From Echinostoma caproni (lineage: Eukaryota > Platyhelminthes > Trematoda > Plagiorchiida > Echinostomatidae), in assembly GCA_900618425.1 (NCBI GenBank), contig UZAN01039451.1, positions 9,478 to 73,477 on the forward strand: 64,000 bases of DNA, read 5' to 3'. Of this stretch, positions 26,501 to 41,500 are shown in pieces; position 1 is the first letter of the stretch; every line of letters begins with the position of its first letter. The notes below the pieces were generated by a model. It saw only the letters and a program-made list of their open reading frames with translations. It was not told the origin of the DNA and ran no database searches. Both the position numbers and the translations under genes were made by a program.

Positions 26501-29500
26501 ATAAAATTGTAGAAAAAATGAACATTAACCTTTTTGACTAATAACAATGAAAGCCCTACGTTTTGTGTTTTAGATCCAGGTAAATCTTGTAAAAACAATT
26601 AAATTCATAACACACGGAAATACGAAGAAAAGTAGAGAAAAAGTGATGTTTTGCGTCTGATCTACCGAGTCCCTTGTGTGTGTTCACAGTGGGGAACATT
26701 TATCAGATTAACCATCATTCAGCCGGTTGGTTAGCATCATGAAAACAAAATGTATCTAATTCGATAGTAGAAACGGGTGGGGAAACTCACGTCCAACTGT
26801 AATCGGATTTATTAAAGGAAAAGAAACGTTAAGGTTACATTTAAATCCGGGGTTGTAAAACAATCAAGCCTTGAGTTCAATGATTGCTCAGTTTATTGGT
26901 GAGGTTCTAATTAGTCTACCATACAATTCAATATAAACGCGTAAACTAAATGGTAGCAATATACGAGGGACAGCATGTAAACTGCCTTGAAACTGTCTCC
27001 TTAGCGTGAGAGACTTTTCCTTTAATGGGTTTTTATCGCGGACTATTGTGATCATTGTAACCCCAACGATGTAACTCAGAAATCTTTTGCAAACCTATCA
27101 AGTGTTGTTATTGACACCACAATTATATGTTTCACCACACCTTGGACTTTAATAAACTATGGTCAAAAAATACATCGTAGATGACCGATTAGAAGATCTG
27201 TTTTGGTAACTGAGCGCACTGGGCAGCGAACAGTGTGAACAGAGGGATAAAGTGCGGTTGACTCCAAACCGCCTAAGCAGAGCAAATCTTCATGGAGGGG
27301 CTTCATTAAACACTTCATGTTCCGTAGAGAAAATTTAAGAGATCGAAGGGCATCATTAACTCTAATTAATAATACATCGCAGTCTAGTTTACAGTCTGGT
27401 GTGAAGGATTGCTTTCTAAGATATGATTTGTCCGATGGCGCATGAAAATTCACTTACAGTCGTGATGCACTGTTATCATGAATGACTAGAACTTGTTTGA
27501 GATCTCAAGAGTCTGTCTCATTAGTGTCTTATTCTCAGAACAAACGTTCCGGATTCAGCCATCCAGTGCTTGTTTTATCCGAATTACTACAAGCTCTTAC
27601 TCCGCACCATGTTGATCTGCTTTTGAAATTCTGCCAAGATGCATTGATTCAGTTTACTTTGTCGGACAATGCAAAATTTTCAAATGCATTGATCAAAAGG
27701 GTAATAATATTATAGCATTCCATATTTCGTTGTAAGCTTACTGCCAGGTGCTGTTGGGGGAATTAGGAAGTGCATTGGTAATGAGCAATGTTGCCTCGAG
27801 GATGAGGTAAAGGACGTTAGGACTTTATGCTTCATATCGTCGGTATTTAGAGAACAAGAATTTGGCCTAACGAATGATTTCCAATCATAAGTGTGCTAAA
27901 AATGTTTCTGAGAATGCTTTGTCTTTCTCATCCTCATCATACACTCAACATCAAAATGCGGCCGAAATGAACATTAATCAAGGGTCTACGATACAATCAT
28001 ATGCAGGTGATCCTTCAAGTAGGTTCAAAATAAATGGCACTAGAAGCTCCAACTGGATTTGTTGTTAAGGTAAAACATAAAAATAGCCCGTTATCAGTGA
28101 AAATTGAACGCTAGACAACATAGTGATATTTACCTCCGGGACCTGGAGTGGGTAAATGGAAATCATAAAACATTCGTGTAACAATAATCACAGATACTTA
28201 ATGCAAGAAGGGAACAAAAAGACTCACATGTTACGAATTTGATCATAGTATTAAATTGAAGTAAATCAAAACTAAATACGGAAGTAAAGGTTGCTATCGT
28301 TAAAAAACTTAATCCCACACTATATAAAATTACTGAACTATTTATTAAATTACTGTAGCATTTTAAAACAAATTCAATAGTTTTTACTACTCATGTTTGC
28401 AGGAAAAACATCATTATCTTTTTTACTATTTCACCGATACTGACACTTTTTGTAGGGATACATGAGCAACCGACACTATTACTGCCCAATGCTAGACAGG
28501 GAATTCTTTTGATACAGTAATCAATCTGTTGTATCATCAAATGTTATTGAGTATAACATTTATTTTTACTTCGTAGTAGTAAAGTTTGATATTAAAAATT
28601 TGTGCTCACGGCCAGGACCTGGGGAAAACACATGGACGAGAATTTTGTAGAATTCGTTTAATTCATTTTGCACATCAAAGCAAACACAACAAGCTATGCG
28701 TATTGCTATCTTAGAACATATGAATAAAAATATAATAATGATTTTAGTGAATAGTTTATGATAGGCTCCATACTTTTTTTGAAAATTTACATAACGAGAC
28801 TTCCTTAAAGCTTCTCTAAGCGTGCATGCAATATTGCAAATGACTGAACAAACAAACCAGCTTTGAGTAAAAGCATATTTTCAAAATAATTTGCCAGAAA
28901 AAAGATGTGAAACTTAAATCCGGGATCTGAAATGATTTGTGATCGTGGAGAGTGAATAATGGTGATTGTTCGAGGGGTGATATCAAAAGTACAAAATATG
29001 CGCACAATAAGAACTGTCGAGCGTTATCAAAGGAGATTCTTAAGCAGTACAGTGAAGGATAATCAAATTTCTTCTGTCCGCATCGCAAACATACGTAGCA
29101 CGGAGGTTTTAATTTAGGTAATATTGTTTCTCCTGTAACACAGAGTAAGTGCATGAGGGGCATTGACAATAAAATACAGTTAGTACATTCAGCTTGATAA
29201 TTTAAAGCGCTCTTACTGGGTTTACGTCTGAATGAAAGTATTGGTGCCTGCTACGATTTACCTTTGTTCTACTTTACTTGATTAATAATATTATTATTTA
29301 TTGTTTTTAATTTGTTCTACTTTACTTTGGAATCCTGTTTGGACTAGTTGTTTATAAACTAAATTATGCAGAAACATTTTCATTGATAGGGCTTATTTGT
29401 TTTGGGACTGGTAATGCAATTTATTATAATTGAATACTCAAGATAATTGCTGGGCTTCGACAATCAGAATTCCAAATTTGTGACTCTAAAACTCACTGCC

Positions 29501-32500
29501 AGGTTCTGGAATGTAAATGTTATTTTTCGATCAATAACTTGAACTTTTTAAAAATTCCAACACTTTTCATGCAATAGAATGGTGTTAACTATCTGTTGTG
29601 CTTATTTTTGCACCAACTGCTTTGGTTGCAGCTGCCAGGTCCCAATTAGCATATTGTTTTGACATTACATGAAAGAACCAATATTGTACTTTAAACTTCA
29701 TGACTCGGGTCATTGATAGCGTGTGACGGCAAAAGTGATGATATCCTCATTGATACTACTCGTTTCCTTTCCCCATTTCTGACACAAACACGTGGCAATA
29801 AGGAAAACAATAAGCTTGTTGAATACCTAGCATTATTTCAGAGCAGATGCTTACTGAATGATGGTTTTCATTCCGTTTTATAACGTGAAGTGGAATATAG
29901 TTAACTAATCAAAGTTTGTCTTCATCTCGAGCACTCACGCATAACCAATATGGGTCTTAATTTTTCGTGAACAAGGTATCGACATCAACGATCGCATGAG
30001 GTTGATATAATCAATTGCTTCTCATTTGCTACGTGATCTCATATTCTACGGTAGGTCTATTTGTGTTCTCTGAATACAGTTATTCGTGTATTGCTTAGTT
30101 TTGCTGCAGTCAATTAGCGACTTAATCAGTAATTGATTGCTTTAGTTATCACATTTCCGCGTGACTTAATATTATATGAGGTCTTCCATTTCGGAACGTT
30201 TCGCTTTGAGAAGATAGGTAAACAATTGAACTGTTCGGCTTCTAATGTCAACGATATTCGAAAAGAACCCTAAGACATCTTTGTTTGTTAGAATGAGTCT
30301 TGTTTATATTGAATCAAGAGGGTCGTAGTCAGTACCCTGTTTGGGAGCTCTGATCTACGGTTTGCTAATTAAGATAATAATGATTAATGTATTATTAAAC
30401 TGAAGGTAATATTATTCCTCAAGTTTCACCAGAACTGTTTTCAATGGAACCATTAGACTGAATATAGGGTTCTGTCCTTGGAATCGTATCCCATCCATAA
30501 ATGTAGATTAGAAACTATGAATATAATTTTGATTTCTCTCTCGTATCACCGCTATTTACTATAATAGGATGCACAAAATGAGACACGTCATTGTTTAATG
30601 ACAGCAAAATTGTGCTTTGGTGATTCCAATTAAAACCGTTGCACATTGATGAAAATGTACAAATCTCTAAGGCTGTTTCATTCTAAATTTAGACTAAACC
30701 TATATTCTGAAACAAGCCCTCCCCGAGATTAATTTTGAACCTATATTCATTTAGCACATTCGAATAGTAGTTTAGACATAAATCAACTTAGTGTTTATTT
30801 GTATTGGTGAGAAATAGAGAGTTCACTCACTTCCCGCTCCTGAAATTCGAATTTTGAAAAAGAAAGTATTCATCAGATTATTCGTATTCAGTAGCAGTTA
30901 GGAAAGGAGTATCTATTGATGAGGCAATAAAAGAATTAGATGAGTATTTATAAAGATGGGAACACCGCATTCGTAATAGATATATCACTAAAAACTTACC
31001 ACCGCGTGCTATTATACAGATAATAATTGAATTAACTAGTGTTAAGGTCTATCTCAATGTAACTGAAAAGGTTTTGTTATGCATTTTAGATTGGAAATGA
31101 CACCATGCAGTTCTTATCTGAGGTGTGAATTGGGCACCCTCAAATGTCATTAGCGTCTTCTCTGCAATCGCCACTCAAAGAGAATTCTGTCTTCCTTGCG
31201 GAAATTACAATCAACTAAAACAATGTTATTTGTTTGCTCAATGGAACACTGCTTCAGGTTTATTTCATCGTTAAAAAAGGGTTTTACAGTATATTCGGCT
31301 CCACATCGACACTGCGCACTACTTTGTACGTGCCAATTAAAAAAACATGAGAGCATACTCTGATGTAGTGCAACTGTTCAAAGGAATACTAGGTTCCAAA
31401 AAGGTGTTTGATGAGAATGAGCCTTTTCAGAGTTCAGCAGAGCTCGTATCAAATTGTCATTCTCGTCGAAGACAATAACAATTTTGAAGGGTTCCTCGCA
31501 GTAGTAATCGCAGCGACAAATTTGACCAAATTTCTTTTCTTTTCTATTCGTTCATCTTGGTTGTAACCGCATCATCACAGACCAGTGTTCCGCGTGTATG
31601 AAAAATGCAACGTTCTGCTTTTGTTTGTTTGTATAGCTACGTTATGGTATAAATAGTGTTGATTGCTTGTTTAAATGCACAACCGATTAACAGTTTTAAG
31701 GTTTAAAATATTTACGAAACGAAAGCTGAGGCATTTCAGTTTATTAAAAAGTTACTGAGGGAAATGCCTAACCAATACACGTGAATAGATGTTACAATGA
31801 GTGGGTTTAATTCATAGTTAATTTGTAATAAAACCTGGAGGGGAATTAATGATTAAGTGCAAAACTGTTCGCCTCACTATCCTCCAACAAAGTAATTAAA
31901 CTTGATGAATGTTTTACTCTACGGTTGTGTGAAAACAGCTGATGCTTCTGCGAATACCCTAGTTACCAATAAGAGATAAAGGCATGAGCACTCATACCAA
32001 ATCAATCAGGCCCGTTTTGGCCTCCTTTTTCAACTTCCTTGTCCACCGAGCTTGTCTGATGTCAGTGACGTTCCCTAAAGTTATAAGCAAATCACTGTTC
32101 ATTCAGCCTTTCACGAGGCGATCGTTTTTTCTGTTTACGACGCACGTCATTATCCGTTCAGCTTCAGTCGATAGAACGTGCACGATTGACGGTTGTATAT
32201 CTTTCTACTGCATGGAGCTAAATATTTGGATTTTCAATGGGCTACATATCATGATGCCATATGCACTGGTTTTGGGATGTTAAATCTGGGAATAAAATCT
32301 TATTATACCTGCTGTCATACTGAATAACAAAACGTTGAAAATAAATAATATGCAGCGTTTCCGACTTACGTCCCATTGCTAAAATGAGAAAGAAAGCAAC
32401 GGGGATAGGAGGAATATTGAAATTCATCACATACGGACTGGCAGAAAATTTCAAACACTGTACAGTATACGATGCGGCTCTAGACGAATCTCATACATCT

Positions 32501-35500
32501 CACGTCGTTCGGGATGCGAATAGACACTCTTCTTCAATCACTGTTGACCTTTAGCTTGTGAACGGTTTAATATATGGGCGTAAATTGATAGAGGCGGTCA
32601 TACAACCTAGAGATTAAATGAAGCTGCTGTAGATCCCACATGCACGCGAAGCCACATGAAATGTACTGCATCAGCGCAAGGCTGAATTAGTTACAAAAAA
32701 TAGGGGCTCACATTTGGGCATGGTGATGAACCAACTATGTTGTAAGGTGAACAAATAAACCTATAAATCAGAAATGCACTCACGCCCAGTTTCTGAAAGA
32801 TTCGATGTGTTGGAGGAAGAGATGATGAATGTTAAAGTGCGTACATAGCTGCAAAGTTATCAGAAAGATAAATTTAAAATCTGAAATCTGTTACACTTGG
32901 TTTATAAATTACAGTTAACATATAGAAAGTTATAAAAGGCCACTTCACAAGCACTGATGATGTCACCTCGGCTGGTGATGAAACGTTTGCAAACAAATTG
33001 CCAAGCTCGGCGAACAGGAATTCAGTTCACCCGAGCTACGAGAACCGATTTTCAATATTTTGTCAACAGTTATAAATGTGTAGCTGACTGAGCGCAAATG
33101 GCTTTGACAGAGATGCTCCCTCGTTATTTTTTGTTTGCTTTTTAAATGAAAAAATACGGATAACATAATTCGTTTATCATGTCATGAAAAATGGTTCGGA
33201 AAAATATGTTGTAAACATCATGGGGCAAAATTATGCCGCACAAACATTCATCAGTTACGATGGCGTTTGCTGTGGTGATTATTCACGATTCAAAATGTTC
33301 CATGGCACCAAGGTTTCGGTTCGATCCAACCGACGGGAGCATGAAATAGAAACATCTTCCAGTCTCTTACTTGTTTTCTTAAAAAAACCGATGGAGTGCC
33401 AGCAATATTTTCTGACAGATTATTTGAGACATTATTTTGTCCATCCATCCAGTCATATGGATATTGTTGCGAGAAAAGCTCACTTAATTTATTTGGGGAG
33501 GTGTGTATAGTGACATTCATCAAATCGAACTCGGGCATCGTGCAAAACTCACTGCCAGGACCTAAAATGTAATTTTGTTCGCACATTTATTTTAAAAAGT
33601 CGTATCAGATTGCGTATTGGGCAACAGACGCCGAAATTGATTTAGTTAAATGCAATACGTAGGACGGTGAGTTTCATCGTGTACAAATTGAACGAAGCGT
33701 AAAATGTAAAGACAAAAATAACACTGCACCAATATTCAGAATTTGTTAGATGTAATTGGCGTTGCTTACGTCCAGTGATCCAACTGAAGGATCGAGCCTG
33801 AGACTACACTGGCATACTTCCCATTTGCCGTCCACGCTACTGAACGGATACCAGTTGCATTTTGTCGACACAAGACAGCACCGCTTATGATAGCCAGGCG
33901 GTTAACATAAACTGCTCAACGCTTCTGAGCTTTAAACTTTTAAATGTACCAGTTACTCAAACCAGGTACGAATGGTTTTCAAAGCTTATGGTTATTGGTA
34001 TTCACGTCATCAGAATAATGACAACGGGTTTGTTCTAAATTTGTTGTTTTGCTTTAAATGTTCTCTATGGGACCATTCAGATAATTGTAGTTATTGTCTA
34101 GACATCCGGATATGTTTGGTCACTATTTACCGTATGCTGATCCTTATGCACAGGTCCGTGCGTTTCGCATTACTGCCTATAGTGCATCACACGGCAATGT
34201 GTTCCATGCATGTACCCACCAAAATAACAGATACAACTGAGCAACGTTGAAAAAGGACACAAGAAAACGGGACATTTGGCTTACATCCGGGTTCTGAAAA
34301 ATAAGCGGACAAAAGAAAATCACAGATCTCACCAAAGTGCTACCAAAAACCCAACTAGATGAAAGAAGAGTAACACGCAATGCATTCCTAATAGAACTAG
34401 AAACCAAAGTCTACGTAAAAGGTGCTCCAACAATTACATCCTATCTACTTAAGTTATAGTATAAACTAACTGATAGAACTAATCATACTGTGATATATTA
34501 TCATTGGGCAATTTATTTAATCATCTCAGTGGATAGTTAACCTCTGGTCAAGGGCCTTAAGGATCAATTCAACATGTTTCATTTTCAGTTGCTATCAGAT
34601 AATTTGGATCGAAATAAAAGATTGTATGTATTTGTTTGCGGTCGTGGTTGTGAATATGAATTGCAGTATATGAAAAGATCTGGAACGTGAGATGCAAGTG
34701 GTTAATTGTTAAAAACATTTTAGTTCTAAGGATGGCTTTCAAGCTGATCAAAAGTAACCATAGCCGGGTATGTTTTCTGAATCAATGTTTAAAGAAACTC
34801 ACTGCCATCAGCTGTAATGGGCAATGAACAAAACCATATGTTCAAAATAATTGAATTGTAAAAGCTTTTTAGGGAATGGTGGCATTGATAATGTTGCAAA
34901 TTTATTCTCAAAAGGCCGCTTTTACGAAAAGAAAAATATCCTTTAAATTTTCGAGCTCCATCTCGCCTAAGCAATGTTTCCTTCACCATAGTTCTTCATT
35001 CCCACGTGGTGAAGTGCAAAAGACTTGACAATTGTGATGTGCTTCACACTGGAAAGTGATATCACAAAGACAGAAATGTTTTCGAAATCCATACACCTGA
35101 ACAATGATTACGAGATTCTGCATGGATAATTGTGTTCCCTAAACGTTATTTGCTTGTTGACTTTCAAAAGACCAATCGAGATGGCCCCATCAAATGTTTG
35201 CCTACTGGAATCCTGACGTGGAAATTGAAACACTACGTAAAATTGACGGGATCTGTTGCTGTGAGCTCGTGTTCGTACAATGAACACAAATTTGTCAATT
35301 ACAGCTGGCGACGAACCGTTTGAAACTAAGTTGTAGACTCGTGGTAACATAAATGCATTTCAGTTTGTTAAATACAAACGAATAGTTCTCCTTAGTGCTG
35401 ACTGGCCAAGCATGCCGTTCTCTATAAGAACTTCTATAAGAACAATATTATTCAATAAATACAAGGCAATCAATTATTTTATTTCAATCACAGCTTTTAT

Positions 35501-38500
35501 ACACTAAGACCTAGGAAAAGTAATAAATTCAACTAAGCCTTGAATATTTGGGCTCAGTCACGATGAGCTCAGCCGCATTGAGAAATTTTTGATAAATTTA
35601 CCGTATATTTTTGGATAAACGTGAAGTGAACATAGCATTTAGTGTCTTATATCATTTTGACTAGCCTGTCTTATTACTTTTTCCCGATACGCATCACAAC
35701 AATCCCGACGACTTACCTCCTTTTACTGTCGTACCCCCGGTGAAAATGTAATTACAAAGATGAATGAATAAAATGATAATTACGCCATTTGATTTTTAAT
35801 GCAAGATCTACTTATCAATCACTTTTATAATAGTTTGAAGAAGTAAATCATCTTGAATAACAGTTCCTCCAAGCTAATGCATGTATAGATGTTTTACTCA
35901 ATGTCTGAAAGGGACACATTTATTGTGGTCAAGAAGAGAAAGACTATTCCAATTACTGTTCAAACACTGATAGAGATAATGATGTATGATCTCCTCTCTC
36001 GGTCACTTGTATAAATATTATTCGAATAAATGAGACATGATTCTCAGTAAATCTAAACAGTGTGATAATAAGAATAAACGGCACCCCTTAAACATTTTGT
36101 ATTTCTTTGACTCATTTCCCTTGCTTTGGCATATCCAAATGTATCAAAAATATCAATGTTATTTTTTCATCACATCGAGCACCTCATCACTGCCTCCCCT
36201 AAAGGCATTAATGACTAATATAAGTAAGGAAACCCTGATGGCATTCTTATGGTTGCTGCAACCGTAACAAATAACTTACGTCCAGGAACTTGTTTAATTA
36301 TATTTGGGATGTAAAGAAAAGACAAACATATTTGTATTACCAATCAACCGGTTTTCTACTAATGTAAATGAAGTACGTCTAGCGTATGGCGTTCTGTGGC
36401 TTGTAAGTCGTGTGAGCATGTGAACACAGCAAAAAGTGAACAGAAAACAAGCACCATGGCAAACGCTGCACTATTGTTTTTGTCAGTAAAGATCAGGAAA
36501 TGATGTTGAATAAGCAGTGTGCAGCTTATAATAAAGTATATCAAAGTCGTATTTCAAAAATAATTTATGAATACTTTATGGATGATCAAGTGATAGATAT
36601 TATTTGAAATTGTTTGCCAAATTTCTGGGTGTTGCACGCCTTATCTTACGTCATGAAAATCGATACGATTTGACGTTTCCACGTGATTGATAATTTTTAA
36701 GTACGTCAGTTTAGCTGGCACTGATGCAATCATTCAAACTTACCTCCTGAGCCTGCAAACGACGTGAGGATAAAAATGTGGGTGTGATTAATTTACAACT
36801 AGGTTTATTTGAAAGTATCTGCACATTTGAATTAAACTCGTCACGTGTCTGAATGAAAATAACTTTTACTCGTTTCTGAACTGTAAGAAAAACAACGGTT
36901 GTTATCGGATTTTATTCTTTCAAGAACACATCGGCTACCTCGGTGTTTGATGCCTCCTCTCTCATCTGATGCTGCGAGAGTACACCGATAGTTCTGAAAC
37001 TACTTTGCATTTGACCATTGAGTCTAATTACTGAAGCAGATGGAAACTAACAGTGTGAGCATGTAAGCCGAATGTTCTCAAATAGCGTTCTCACCGAATC
37101 AACTACATTCAAACATGAAATCTACGGCTTAAGTGAATATCTAAAATTAGTGGTTGTAAACATCGGTCGAGTTACAATAAATTGAATACTTTGTCGTCCA
37201 CATTTTGTTGACATAAGTATCATCTTTCACAATTAATCAGTCGAATAACTTACGTCCTGGGACTATATTACATGGAGCGTTTGAGAAGAGAAAAATAGTA
37301 TTTCACATTATGTTGATGAAGTTTGCCTTAACAAAACGAAATCAATACAATACAGTTAAACAACGGTGATTTTGATGAATTGTTTACAAAAGCGATTTTA
37401 AACGAATTAAATTCTGCTGAATTCATCTTGCTCTATATGAGCTTCCACCAGGTTTCTAAGGGATTAATGATAAGAACGTGTTTTGGTTATCCAATATCTG
37501 TATGCTTTCAAGGCTTGAAGTAAGTCATTGAAATATCACGTGACCCAAGTTATCTTAGGACCATCATTAAACTGGGACAATAGCCTCATTGTGTTTGCCT
37601 ACGCCAACGTGAATCTCAGAATGAGTTTCGAATGAGCAAGTGGCACGAAAATAAGATGATTGAAAAAATAACTTACCTCCAGCTAGTTTGTTTGCAAGTG
37701 AAACAGAGAAAGAACGGGATTAAAACGTGCTACGGCATAACGAAATAAGTGAGTGCTATCGAAGTGCTTGATTTTCAGTGCCGTGATATCTGCGCTTGTC
37801 TGTTATGCAGCTGTGTATGCCAATTGGAATCGAGTACTATACCTTGCTTGAGATATAGTTCGGTAGGCTTCAAAGAGACACAGTTGCTTCGACTATTTGA
37901 GTTCACAGATCTCAGTATTAATTATTGTGTGTATGTGTGCATTCGCATCGAAGGGGTCAAGAAAAAAAAGACGGAAATGGAAATGGGTTCGGGGTAGTTT
38001 GCGAGATGAACCAGCATACTATGCCTTAGGAATGCGAACAAAAATCTGTCTGTCAAAACTGCTAACGGAATCCCAGCGAGTTAGGGTTGACGAGTGGACG
38101 AATCAAAAATTGCAAGGGGGTTCTTGTGTCTGTTGTCTACTGAAACGAATAGGATTCCTTCTCGCAGAAGTGTGCTCCCGGTGATTGTTCTCTGGTAAAA
38201 AGAATGTGTTCTCCCTTAACTTTGCGTGCGATCACAGAACGAGATAGTACTTTGACAAAAAGTATACATTGTTGTTTCTTCGAGAAAACAGAGGAGAGTG
38301 AGTAAAGTAAACCGTCTTACTTTTACTCCCATATTCCAAACATTAGCGCAATATTTTTCTCAATAACACGCTGGACATTTCTATTCTACATGTGGTAACT
38401 GCCTTCATGGTAAGGTCACTATTGAAAAGTTGAAATAGCTCAAAAAGACTCAAGTGTTATGAATGCGACAAACGTGAATATGCTTCAACCTAGAACCTGT

Positions 38501-41500
38501 AGGAAGTGCAAGATTTTTCCACTGAAATAACTTTCTTATTCTCATTATGACAGGACTGCTTTCTCTGTGTTTTAACAGACACCTAATATGGTTTGAATCT
38601 ATGCAATGGCAGCACTTCCCACAACGAGTGAAACAACTGCATAGTGGGTTATGNGGGTTATGGTAAACGATTGGCGGAAGTCAGTTGGTTTGCCCATTTG
38701 GTGTTTGTTGTAGGAAACATTTAAACAGAGATGATAGAATAAACACTTTATAGATGAGTGCTACGAGTGCCATCACAGCAGACACGAATGAACTTAGTAA
38801 ACAGAAAGGTTTGGTTTTTGTGACGAGCTGGGTCGTTCTCCGAAGGGAGGCTGTTCAAAAACCAAACTAGTAGTTCTAATCTGCTTGGCGCTTTTGAATT
38901 CGCCTGGAATGAGATTTGAGCCCATTAGTTGCAGAACTAATTCAAAAGGTCGTTTCAATCAGAGTCTAGTAGAGTNCCTCCGCGTGCTAAAAAAACGGTA
39001 GAAAAGGCTCATTCAAAAACTTGCAGAAGAGAAAAGCAGATTCAATTTACTAACTGAAAATAGGATTTCCCAGAAATCCAGGTCTGCTAATATCTTAGAT
39101 AATAATTCTCAGTATGGTGTGAGCGTGTATGGAGGAAATATGCAGAGCGGCACGACCATCTATCTGGCGATAAAAGGGATAGTATTCCATCATCCCTGGA
39201 TCAATTCTAAGTTAGGTTGATGGATTCGCTTTGGTGATGAGACCATACCAAGTGTACAGTGCTTTCAGTTCTCGCTTTATTTGCTTTGTCCATGATGAAA
39301 TTTCCCAGAACATATGTAACCGCTTATGCAGTAGCTTCAAAATATCGCATCAGGTGTAGTTACAATGATTTCAGTTTCCAGTTAACTAGATCAACCAATG
39401 CATGCATAATGCGGAGGTCGGGGTAAGGAGGCCTGGAATTGTAAACTCTGCTTGCAACATATGGCGACACGCTGTATAACATTAATTTGAAAATGTTATT
39501 TTCTGATCCATAAACCTTGAGCACCTCTGCTAAGGGCAGCGCGTGAGGCAAGAACGGTGAATAAATCCTAGCCCAACCACAGTTATTATCTTGCAATTCA
39601 ACTTACGGCCAGGTGCTGGAATACAACGCATTGTAAAGAGTTGGATTCATTATTCACATTTCAATCAAATATGTTTACCTCATTATATTAAACCATATAT
39701 TCTATTATTAGTTCGGATTAGTATTTTCTCATGTAAAACCAGTGAATAACGCAATAACGTAGGAGTTGAGTAAACGATATTGTGGCAGAAATGGGTAACA
39801 AGCGACCGGCTAAAAATGAAAATAGCACGTGAGTAACAGAGTAATGATTTGGTATATTAAATCGCTTCGAACTGTTTTCCACTCTTCTATTTTCAGTCCA
39901 AACATTGGATAAACAATGCTATGCAAATGACACATGTTTTGAGCAATAAATCATTCCATGGTCTTCATGTGTGTAGAATTTCATCATATTGCCTCCGTGG
40001 AAAGCACGGAAATTGATAATGGATTAACAAACGAAATCGTCGGCTGATTAAAGCCTATTACGTTAGGTATACAATAGGGGATGGTGATTAGTGTTAAGGA
40101 GCGGTGTCAACTCCCTTGGATCCTACACTGCTAAGAAACTAATCACACGTTCCGATTGTCCGTTGCAGTTTGCCGTCCAGTCAGGCCCTTGAACTTAATG
40201 TCTACATTTGATTGAACCAAGTTGGTACAACTTATTCGGGGATGTTCGAAATAGCGGTTTTACAGGTCATTTATATCAGCTGCATGCATCTGAATGTTTC
40301 TCGGGTTATATGCTTTGATCTCTGTCGGGGAGAGTAGAAGGGTAATGGATGCACTGTGCGTAACAGATGCTGTACGAAATTCACTCTTTGGGTCACGAAC
40401 CAGCCGTTGGTTATCGTCGTAAGAAGGGTTTTCTGCTGATCAGTTGTTTGGATAGCGAGACAAAGAAACAGCAGTTTGTTATACTGTACTAACTTCATGG
40501 TAGGTGGTCTCTGTCATTTCGATACTGGAAATCTATGCTTTATTAGTGTCTAAATTATTGTTTTGTAAATAAACATTTATTTCAGGAAATGACTCAAATA
40601 GTGATGATTTCGATAGAATCATTAGCATGCTTTGGTCGTTAACATTTGAATTTCTTGAAACTTACGTTATACAAATGACTTTACCATTGATTTTGATACA
40701 CAGCGAACCTTTTGTCTGTTTTCCTAACTGATAAACTTTTCGCATATGATGGTATGACGCTGGTACAGAACTTCACAGGGCGTTTTGCACTAATCCAAGA
40801 ATTTTTTCGTGGATTTTGGATGCTTGGACCGGCATCGCGGCGTCTACCACACGTTTGACGTTTCAGTCTGACAAACACATCCGTAAATAATTGGTAAAAT
40901 AATTTATTCCAGGTTGCCAAGATTTCTGATTTCAGTTTATCAGTGTATTGCCATCAATTTATTGTGGACATTCCGATTTCCTGGGTAATCTACAAACATG
41001 GGACATGCGATAACTCCATTCTAATTACCATATATTTTTTCAAATATGTTCACCTGCTAAAATCGTTTTGCCTTTTTATGATATTATTTTCAACACTGGT
41101 GGTAAATTATTTGCTAATTGAATTCTGCCGATTCAAAAAAATAAGTTGGTTGTATACTGAGAGTTCCATAGATCAAAACTCTCGTTGCCAATGTAATGAT
41201 AAATGCTTTTAAAGTGATTTAATTTGCTTTTCTGCGGATTTCCCTTATTTGCTTTTGTTCAACAAAGACCGCACGCGCAGCACTGCTTATTCAGATATGT
41301 TCTGTAGCATCCATGATGTCCATCCCCTGCATGAGGTGTTAGTATAGACTCTCTTATGCTTGAGATTAAAAGGAATGGAAAAGGTTGACACTGACATTGT
41401 TTGACCATTGTTGTTGTCAAACATGCTCTGATATGAAATTAGGAAAGTGTGTGCAAAGCATTACTGTTTTCTATTCTTATTTCAAAAATTTTAGATTGAA

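Noticed and set aside
27458..27469. 12-nt TG-CAT-CAC-GAC-T with GTAAG and AACAG
   Set aside because: Good splice sites and in-frame length, but GAC stands where GGN should be and no Pro or Arg; not enough to call.
28816..29169. 117-codon minus-strand ORF spanning the dead unit at 28918
   Set aside because: Overlaps another open frame; no recognisable feature, and the microexon grammar explains the conserved bases.
30552..30560. TA-AAT-AGC-G with AG and GTGAT
   Set aside because: Ser in place of Gly and weak sites.
31984..32283. 99-codon plus-strand ORF
   Set aside because: No motif, signal peptide or neighbour context.
40112..40120. TC-CAA-GGG-A with donor GTTGA
   Set aside because: Acceptor is GA and the next AG makes 11 nt; weak donor.
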